Positions 8,406 through 12,779 of a stretch of DNA of 12,779 bases are shown here, one piece after another. Made by a program: the position numbers and the translations under genes. The notes under the pieces are model-generated. The model was given only the letters and a program-made list of their open reading frames with translations, had not been told where the DNA came from and made no database searches. The DNA lies in assembly GCA_003155465.1 (NCBI GenBank), contig PMCR01000126.1, positions 1-12,779 on the forward strand, given 5' to 3'. The DNA is from Myxococcales bacterium (GTDB lineage: Bacteria > Myxococcota > Polyangia > Fen-1088). How positions within the stretch are numbered: the stretch's first letter is position 1; the number at the start of each line of letters is the position of its first letter.

Positions 8406-8474
8406 GTGTCCGGACACAGACACAGTACATTTCCTGTGTCCGCGGACACGGGCGGCCGTGTCCGGACATGTCCG
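8406..8474. promoter_or_regulatory. Array of TGTCC/GGACA palindromes, likely activator-binding (enhancer) sites
   Basis: Perfect palindromes are GTGTCCGGACAC (8406-8417), GTGTCCGCGGACAC (8436-8449), TGTCCGGACA (8459-8468) and CGGACATGTCCG (8463-8474, overlapping the previous one). Centres of the first three are 31 and 21 bp apart, near three and two helical turns, so bound proteins would face the same side. 8443-8464 also forms a 9-bp-arm inverted repeat with a 4-base loop. The array lies about 75-130 bp upstream of the transcription start predicted from the sigma54-type element, the normal place for sites of a sigma54 activator. The activator encoded just downstream is the obvious candidate to bind; this is inferred. 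Bases 8352-8405 between leader and array show nothing clear. Confidence 0.6.
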
Positions 8475-8512
8475 CGGCCGCCATCTCGCTCGTACTTGCG
8501 CCTCTTTTCCCC

Positions 8513-8528
8513 CGGCGCGCGGCTTGCA
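8513..8528 (+). promoter_or_regulatory. Candidate sigma54 (-24/-12) promoter of the activator/lipoprotein C operon
   Basis: CGGCGC-N5-TTGCA, against the consensus TGGCAC-N5-TTGCA: the invariant GG (8514-8515) and GC (8526-8527) have the required 10-base spacing, the -12 element is perfect and the -24 element matches at 4 of 6. Transcription would begin near 8539. This places the activator's start codon downstream of that point. Bases 8540-8634 would be the 5' leader. Confidence 0.5.
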
Positions 8529-8634
8529 ATCCGTTGGGTCCATGTGCAGAAGGCCCCGCCCAAGCCGGACCCTCGCCTGGCTCGGCTACCCCCGCCGTTG
8601 TCCTTCCGGCCTGCCTGGTGCATTCTGGGCCGTC

Positions 8635-9990
8635 GTGAGCCACAGCGCGAAAACCACGGTGCCTGGGCCAGCAAGCCGCGCGGCCGGATCCGGTTCGCTC
8701 GCGCCGGGTGTGCGCTGGCTTTATCCCGTGCTTGACGGCCGCGTGTCGCCCATTCCGCGCGGCACCACCACCCTTGGCCGCGATGAAGCCTGTGACATTC
8801 GGGTGCAAGGCGAGCAGGCCTCGCGCCGCCACGCCGAAATCGTGCGCGAGGGCGCCGTCTTCATGATTCGCGACCTCGACAGTCGCAACGGCCTGCACGT
8901 CAACGGTGCGCGCGTGCCGCAAGCGCCGTTGCGGCCAGGCACACTGCTACGGGTGGGCGAGTGGGTCGGTCTGGTCATCATGCTCGGGGCCGAGGCCGAC
9001 TTGCCGGATTCATTTTTCTGCGAGCTTCTGCCCGGCTACTGGGCCGGCCCGGTGCTGGCGCCGTGCCTTGCGCCGCTGCAGCGGGCCGCCGCCGCGGATC
9101 TGCCGGTGATTGTCCAGGGCGAAACCGGCACTGGCAAGGAAGGCGTGGCGCAGGCGGCGCACCTGTGGAGCGGCCGGAGCGGGCCCTTGCTGGCGCTCAA
9201 TTGCGCGGCCCTGCCCGAGCAACTGGCCGAGGGTGAGCTGTTCGGCTATCGCAAGGGCGCGTTTACCGGCGCGGATCGCGCCAATCCCGGCCACCTGCGC
9301 AGCGCGGACGGCGGCACCCTGTTTCTCGACGAAGTGGCTGAACTGCCGCTCGGCCTGCAAGCCAAACTGCTGCGCGCGCTTGAGCAGCGCGAGGTGATTC
9401 CCCTGGGCGAGTCGAACCCAGTAAAGATCGATGTGCACCTGGTGGCCGCGACCCAGGCGCCCCTGTCAGAAGCCGTGGCCGCCGGCCGGTTTCGCGCCGA
9501 CCTTTACGCGCGCCTCGACGGCCTGACCATCGAATTGCCAGCACTGCGCCAGCGCATCGAGGAGCTGCCTTTTCTCTTCATGCGTTTTCTGTCGAGTCAG
9601 GCCCAGGGCCGGCCGGTGCCGGTGGTGGATGCGGCCCTGGTCGAGTCCCTGTGCCTGTACGACTGGCCGTTCAACCTGCGCGAGCTGGATCGCGTGGCCC
9701 GCCAGCTTTGGGCGCTGCACAGTCACGAGTCCACCCTGTTGGCCGCGCACCTGCCGCCACGCTTTGCCCGGCCGGAATCAACCGCGCCCGCGCCGCCGGT
9801 CCCTGGCCCCGATCTTGCTGACCCCGACATGGCAGAAACGCTCGCGGCCCTGCGCGCAGCCCGCGGCAACGTAAAAAGCGCGGCGCAGTCCCTGGGCATC
9901 AGCCGCCAGCGCCTGTACCGCATGCTGGACGAAGCCCAGGAAATCGATTTGACGACATTGCGCCGCGATGGTGAGACTCGGTCCCAGTAG
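8635..9990 (+). CDS. FHA-domain sigma54 enhancer-binding transcription activator
   Basis: 451 residues from GTG 8635. The start is uncertain: no good ribosome binding site is seen at 8635, at ATG 8542 or at GTG 8710; the stretch before 8635 does not read like protein. FHA domain about 24-110, with LGRD (47-50), SRRHAEI (63-69) and SRNGLHVNG (83-91), the loops that bind phosphothreonine. AAA+ domain about 135-365: Walker A GETGTGKE (162-169), GAFTGA (208-213) for sigma54 contact, Walker B LFLDE (229-233) and RADLYARL (287-294) in the Arg-finger region. A Fis-type helix-turn-helix lies at about 401-435 ([21 protein letters not shown]). All catalytic parts look intact. FHA activators are common in myxobacteria, where Ser/Thr kinases are thought to control them. 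Divergent from B and 22 bp ahead of C; likely activates its own operon. Confidence 0.92.
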   Translation: MSHSAKTTVPGPASRAAGSGSLAPGVRWLYPVLDGRVSPIPRGTTTLGRDEACDIRVQGEQASRRHAEIVREGAVFMIRDLDSRNGLHVNGARVPQAPLRPGTLLRVGEWVGLVIMLGAEADLPDSFFCELLPGYWAGPVLAPCLAPLQRAAAADLPVIVQGETGTGKEGVAQAAHLWSGRSGPLLALNCAALPEQLAEGELFGYRKGAFTGADRANPGHLRSADGGTLFLDEVAELPLGLQAKLLRALEQREVIPLGESNPVKIDVHLVAATQAPLSEAVAAGRFRADLYARLDGLTIELPALRQRIEELPFLFMRFLSSQAQGRPVPVVDAALVESLCLYDWPFNLRELDRVARQLWALHSHESTLLAAHLPPRFARPESTAPAPPVPGPDLADPDMAETLAALRAARGNVKSAAQSLGISRQRLYRMLDEAQEIDLTTLRRDGETRSQ

Positions 9991-10012
9991 AAGCGTTGCG
10001 AAGGAGAAAGCG

Positions 10013-11950
10013 ATGAAGACAGTGCGTGTTGCATCCTGGATCTGGTTGGCCTGTTCCCTTGCTGCCTGCAGCAGCAGCCAGAAGAAGTTGGACCTCGGCG
10101 GCACGTGCACCCTGAACAGCGACTGCACTTCGCCGCTTCTGTGCAAGCTCGGGAGCTGCCGCAAGGCATGCGTGAGATCCGTCGACTGCGACAATGGCGG
10201 CCGCTGCGTGACCGTGGACGGCGTGGCGGTCTGCCAGACGCAGGCGGAATCCGCTTGCGGCGCCAATCAGACTTGTCCTACCGGGCTTGTCTGCCGCACC
10301 GTCGACAACACCTGCCGGACCGCGTGCAGCCCAACCAACGACACCTCCTGCGTGGCCGGCCAGACCTGCAACGGCACGGTCTGCCTGGAGAACAGAGAAG
10401 TCGCGAACCCGGGCAGCGACGCCGGAGCCGGCGCGGTCGACGGGGCGGCTGTGCCTGATGCGGCCGCCGGTCCCGATGCGGGCGCCGCAAGCCCTGACCT
10501 GCCCGTGGCTCAGCCCGACGCCGCGGCCCCCGACGTTCCGTTGGCGACGTCCGACGCTGCATCTGCCGACGTCTCGCTGGCCAAGCCCGACGCCGCGGCC
10601 GATGCGCCCGCTGATTCCGGCATGGCCGCTGATACCTCCGGCGGCGCGAAACCAGACACGTCCCCCTCGAACGTATGCACCCCGCCCTGCACCGTGGGCC
10701 AGGCCTGTGTGGCCGGACAGTGCGAGGCCTGCGGCCACGCCGCGGGCCAGGCCTGCTGCGATGACACCCCCCCTTGCAACGCCAACCTGACCTGCACAGC
10801 GGCCAAGCGTTGTGCCTGTGGCGATCAAGACCAGGCCTGCTGCGGCGGCAGCACCTGCAACGTTCAGCTCAAGTGCCAGACCGGCACGTGCACCTGCGGT
10901 GATTTTGGCTATGCCTGCTGCGCCGGCGCCACCTGCAACGGCGGCGGCGTCTGCGCTGGTTTGCGCTGTGGGTGCGTCAAGAGCTGCGAGGATGGCTTCT
11001 ACTGGAAGATCGACGACACGTTCCACGGTGGATTCAGCATTACCAACGCCGACGGCAGCACCCTGGTGAAGGCACCGAGCCTGGCGATTGGCTACAACAG
11101 CGGTGACGCATGTGTTGTTGCCGTTGACGGAACCGTCTGGTGCCAGGGATACAACGACAAGGGCCAGCTCGGGGCTGGCAACACCAGCCTCGCTAGCAGC
11201 GCCAAGCTAGTCCAGGTCGTGACCGGCGCGGCCCCTTCGGGAACGCCACTGACCGGGATCAAGAAGGTCGCCCACGGCAGCAGCCATGTTTGTGCGCTCT
11301 CGGTTGCTGGTGGAGTTTGGTGCTGGGGCTTTGGGGCGAACGGTGAACTCGGGACCGGGAACAAGTTGAGCTCATCGTTCGCGGTGCCGGTACTCGATGC
11401 GCCGGCGGGTGCCCCCCTTGCGGATGCCAGCGACCTGGCTGTTGGTGGCAGCTACGCCTGCGTTCTCAAGCTAGACGGCTCGGTTTGGTGTTGGGGATAC
11501 AACAGCTCGGGTGCGTTGGGCACAGGTGCTGCCAGCGGTGGCGGCACTGGCTACCCAAGTCCAGCAAAAGTCGTCGGCCTCACCGATCCTGTACTGGTGT
11601 TGTCGGCCGGTCCCAATTCCAATGCCAGAACCTGCGCGATTGACAACAAGAAGTCCGTCTGGTGCTGGGGCTCCGGAGTTGGCCCCGAAGGGACAACGGG
11701 AAACAACCTCTCCCCGGTCAGACTGGTCATGGCCAAGAACGGCGCCGCGTTCACCGATGCCGTGCAGGTCGATGCCAGCAACCTACGTGTCCGAAAGTCC
11801 GACGGCTCGCTCTGGCAGTGGAGCGACACGGCCACCACTTCCGTGACCGAGAACAACATCCCGGTCGCCGGCTCGTTCTGGCTGGGAAGGGGATGTTGGA
11901 TCGGCTCTGACGGAGCCCTGCGCGGCATCACCAACCCCACCTGCCCATAG
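10013..11950 (+). CDS. Lipoprotein C: 16-Cys module, second Cys-rich repeat region and RCC1-like propeller
   Basis: 645 residues. ATG 10013 is chosen because AAGGAG (10001-10006) precedes it by 6 bases and the signal peptide starts there. Lipobox LAAC gives the lipidated Cys19. The 16-Cys module is at 32-124, the same length as in lipoprotein A and about 82% identical to it over residues 24-105 by hand count. An Ala/Pro/Asp linker covers about 125-220. Residues about 221-330 contain three tandem Cys-rich units starting CGHAAGQACC, CGDQDQACC and CGDFGYACC. From about 336 an RCC1-like propeller follows: blade motifs WCQGYNDKGQLGAGN (~376), WCWGFGANGELGTGN (~436), WCWGYNSSGALGTG (~492), WCWGSG (~550) and a degenerate WQWSD (~601). 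The first four carry C-x9-C, which could staple each blade. Envelope-exposed; function unknown. Probably co-transcribed with the activator. Confidence 0.88.
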   Translation: MKTVRVASWIWLACSLAACSSSQKKLDLGGTCTLNSDCTSPLLCKLGSCRKACVRSVDCDNGGRCVTVDGVAVCQTQAESACGANQTCPTGLVCRTVDNTCRTACSPTNDTSCVAGQTCNGTVCLENREVANPGSDAGAGAVDGAAVPDAAAGPDAGAASPDLPVAQPDAAAPDVPLATSDAASADVSLAKPDAAADAPADSGMAADTSGGAKPDTSPSNVCTPPCTVGQACVAGQCEACGHAAGQACCDDTPPCNANLTCTAAKRCACGDQDQACCGGSTCNVQLKCQTGTCTCGDFGYACCAGATCNGGGVCAGLRCGCVKSCEDGFYWKIDDTFHGGFSITNADGSTLVKAPSLAIGYNSGDACVVAVDGTVWCQGYNDKGQLGAGNTSLASSAKLVQVVTGAAPSGTPLTGIKKVAHGSSHVCALSVAGGVWCWGFGANGELGTGNKLSSSFAVPVLDAPAGAPLADASDLAVGGSYACVLKLDGSVWCWGYNSSGALGTGAASGGGTGYPSPAKVVGLTDPVLVLSAGPNSNARTCAIDNKKSVWCWGSGVGPEGTTGNNLSPVRLVMAKNGAAFTDAVQVDASNLRVRKSDGSLWQWSDTATTSVTENNIPVAGSFWLGRGCWIGSDGALRGITNPTCP

Positions 11951-11962
11951 CCCGCAATCCAC

Positions 11963-11991
11963 CACCACCCCAGGAGGCCGCGGGGGTGGTG
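11963..11991 (+). terminator. Possible terminator hairpin after lipoprotein C
   Basis: CACCACCCC (11963-11971) pairs perfectly with GGGGTGGTG (11983-11991) across an 11-base loop, starting 12 bases after the stop codon. No T-run follows, so it is at best an atypical terminator. The 3' arm is also part of a tandem repeat, so the pairing may be a by-product of that repeat. Confidence 0.3.
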
Positions 11992-12008
11992 CGCCGCGGG
12001 GGTGGTGC
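11977..12008. repeat. Tandem repeat, two 16-bp units
   Basis: GCCGCGGGGGTGGTGC occurs twice back to back (11977-11992 and 11993-12008). The second unit runs straight into the head of the truncated 97-bp repeat copy, sharing GGTGC. Confidence 0.85.
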
Positions 12009-12032
12009 CAGTGACATATTCAGAGGTGCTGC
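12004..12032. repeat. Truncated head of the ~97-bp dispersed repeat
   Basis: About 29 bases beginning GGTGCCAGTGACATATTCAG match the first part of the fuller copies at 12043, 12212 and 12351, then the match stops. A full copy begins 11 bases later. Confidence 0.7.
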
Positions 12033-12042
12033 CCCCGTGGAT

Positions 12043-12139
12043 GGTGCCAGTCACCTATTCAGAAGTGCGGCAAATGGGCATGGTGAAGAGGTGAATGTAG
12101 GCGTGTCGTAGGTTGTGGAGATCGTTGGGCTTGGGTGGC
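12043..12139. repeat. Dispersed ~97-bp repeat, copy 1
   Basis: Starts with GGTGCCAGTCACC, itself a small inverted repeat (GGTG...CACC). It differs from copy 3 at only 3 of about 96 positions by hand count. A 35-base core (12079-12113) is identical in all three fuller copies. I do not recognise the element. Its size, inverted-repeat head and clustering are like REP or small non-autonomous elements. No transposase gene is in the window. Confidence 0.85.
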
Positions 12140-12161
12140 AGGCCCAGAGCCCGCCGCAGCC

Positions 12162-12216
12162 GCTACGGTGGTGCGGCCGCTAGGTGGTGCGCTACGGTGG
12201 TGCGCTACGGTGGTGC
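12162..12216. repeat. Tandem repeat of 13-bp units before copy 2
   Basis: GCTACGGTGGTGC occurs at 12162-12174, 12191-12203 and 12204-12216. A 12-base variant lacking one C is at 12179-12190. The last unit overlaps the first bases of repeat copy 2. Confidence 0.85.
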
Positions 12217-12308
12217 CAGGCACATATCCAGAATTGCGGCAAACGGCCATGGTGAAGAGGTGAATGTAGGCGTGTCGTAGGTGTCGGAAATCGTTGTGCT
12301 TGGTGCCA
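12212..12308. repeat. Dispersed ~97-bp repeat, copy 2 (most divergent)
   Basis: Begins GGTGCCAGGCACATATCCAG and ends TGGTGCCA, so a GGTGCCA motif stands at both ends. It has about ten differences from copy 3, but the core 12248-12282 is unchanged. The head inverted repeat is damaged by the GGCACAT change. Confidence 0.8.
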
Positions 12309-12329
12309 CGTCTTCCCACCCACCATAGC

Positions 12330-12355
12330 GCGAGGGTGGTGCGCGAGGGTGGTGC
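12330..12355. repeat. Tandem repeat, two 13-bp units before copy 3
   Basis: GCGAGGGTGGTGC occurs twice (12330-12342 and 12343-12355). The unit shares GGTGGTGC with the other two tandem arrays but has a different first half. It overlaps the head of repeat copy 3. Confidence 0.85.
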
Positions 12356-12451
12356 CAGTCACCTATTCAGAAGTGCGGCAAATTGGCATGGTGAAGAGGT
12401 GAATGTAGGCGTGTCGTAGGTGGTGGAAATCGTTGGGCTTGGGTGGTGCCA
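12351..12451. repeat. Dispersed ~97-bp repeat, copy 3
   Basis: Starts GGTGCCAGTCACC and ends GGTGGTGCCA. The invariant core is at 12387-12421. The end runs into a short palindrome, TGGTGCCACCA. With the other copies and tandem units it fills nearly all of the gene-free stretch 11951-12478. Bases 12452-12478 show nothing further. Confidence 0.85.
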
Positions 12452-12478
12452 CCAGAGTCTCGCTGGCGCCGTTCTGAC

Positions 12479-12508
12479 TTGACGAAGCTGATTCACCATA
12501 TGCATAAT
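12479..12508 (+). promoter_or_regulatory. Sigma70-type promoter of the MqsR-like gene with an 8-bp direct repeat
   Basis: TTGACG (12479-12484), an 18-base spacer, then CATAAT (12503-12508), which matches TATAAT at 5 of 6. Transcription should start near 12515, about 14 bases before the GTG at 12529. ATTCACCA occurs at 12491-12498 and again at 12507-12514, 16 bp apart, covering the spacer and the -10 end. This suggests a repressor site, as expected for an autoregulated toxin-antitoxin operon. The patch is AT-rich compared with its surroundings. Confidence 0.6.
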
Positions 12509-12528
12509 TCACCAAATAGTGATAGAGC

Positions 12529-12779
12529 GTGAAGCGCGTGGCGATTGGACTCCCGAGGCTACTCAAGCGTGTGCATCGGCTCGCCGTGCAGAGACGGGTC
12601 CGGTTCACCCTCAAGGCCAGGCAGGAACTGGCGGCACTTGGCGCAGGGCTGGACGAGCAAGACGCCTGCGACGTCCTGGCTGGGTTGGGTGTGGCCGACT
12701 TTGCTAGTTGGCTGGTTTCGGAGGGTACCGGCGAATGGATGTACGTCTTCAATCCGCTGGTTGCCGGTACGCCCGTCTA
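12529..12779 (+). CDS. MqsR-family toxin-like protein, N-terminal part (3' end outside window)
   Basis: 83 whole codons are visible in a frame open to the window end; TAG 12523-12525 lies just upstream in frame. GTG 12529 is the first start and GTG 12538 is the alternative. Neither has a clear ribosome binding site. VRFTLKARQELAALGAGLDE, QDACDVLAGLGVADFASWL and GEWMYVFNPLVAGTPV follow the order and spacing of MqsR (VRTT...ADELGLDFDGMCNVIIGL..DF...WQDVYRPRLVTGQVY). The Lys and Gln taken as important in E. coli MqsR appear not conserved, so this is a divergent member. The final bases TA begin a codon that should be the conserved Tyr. MqsR is an RNA-cleaving toxin, usually encoded before its MqsA antitoxin; a helix-turn-helix antitoxin gene would be expected just outside. 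Confidence 0.7.
   Translation, partial: MKRVAIGLPRLLKRVHRLAVQRRVRFTLKARQELAALGAGLDEQDACDVLAGLGVADFASWLVSEGTGEWMYVFNPLVAGTPV

Noticed and set aside
8443..8464. Rho-independent terminator from the 9-bp-arm inverted repeat
   Set aside because: No T-run follows on either strand, and the arms are the same TGTCC/GGACA half-sites as the surrounding palindromes, so an operator reading fits better.
8272..8634. Upstream extension of the activator from an in-frame GTG at 8272
   Set aside because: The extension would overlap the leader of lipoprotein B, the palindrome array and the sigma54-type element, and its translation does not look like protein. The FHA domain begins well after 8635.
11977..12451. 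CRISPR array
   Set aside because: Repeats are about 97 bp, irregularly spaced (169 and 139 bp start to start), with low-complexity material between them and no spacer-like unique sequences.
12363..12752. Antisense open frame covering the repeat and the MqsR-like gene, including LRHAYIHLFTM from the repeat core
   Set aside because: It lies opposite a recognisable MqsR-family frame, and its remaining residues are low-complexity Ser/Ala/Arg. The core peptide occurs in each repeat copy because the DNA is copied, with synonymous positions also unchanged.

Overview
The window reads as a GC-rich chromosome fragment from a myxobacterium-like organism (Myxococcota, formerly Deltaproteobacteria). The assignment is an inference from content: an FHA-domain sigma54 enhancer-binding protein, a TPR/PEGA-domain protein, large Cys-rich lipoproteins with Ala/Asp/Gly/Pro linkers, an RCC1-type propeller and a bacterial deoxyhypusine-synthase-like gene. 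No single marker gene proves the taxon.

Left part (1-3935, all + strand): the 3' end of a deoxyhypusine-synthase-family gene, a HEAT-repeat protein of unknown role, and an exported TPR plus triple-PEGA protein with two C-terminal membrane segments. Gaps are short (57 and 47 bp). The last gene converges on the next one with only 14 bp between stop codons, and those 14 bp hold a perfect 12-bp palindrome.

Centre (3950-11950) is the most interesting part. Three large lipoproteins, called A (3950-6061, -), B (6185-8260, -) and C (10013-11950, +), share an N-terminal module with 16 cysteines, which is doubled in B. Each then has a low-complexity linker and a different beta-rich C-terminus: TIG plus beta-helix in A, an unassigned beta-rich and probably propeller-like region in B, and a second Cys-rich region plus an RCC1-like propeller in C. 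Between B and C, divergent from B and 22 bp ahead of C, lies an FHA-AAA+-HTH activator with an intact GAFTGA motif. Its upstream region has a sigma54-type -24/-12 element (8513-8528). About 75-130 bp upstream of the predicted transcription start lies an array of TGTCC/GGACA palindromes whose centres are 31 and 21 bp apart. I read this as an autoregulated activator/lipoprotein-C operon. A and B are headed by a shared, ungapped 91-bp leader. Lipoprotein A is a mosaic: its leader and signal peptide resemble B, while its Cys module resembles C.

Right part (11951-12779): about 580 bp without a gene, holding one truncated and three near-complete copies of a roughly 97-bp repeat, three of them directly preceded by short tandem repeats (13 or 16 bp units ending in GGTGGTGC). 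The window then ends inside an MqsR-family toxin-like gene with a good sigma70-type promoter that carries an 8-bp direct repeat. No rRNA, tRNA, CRISPR array or transposase gene was seen.
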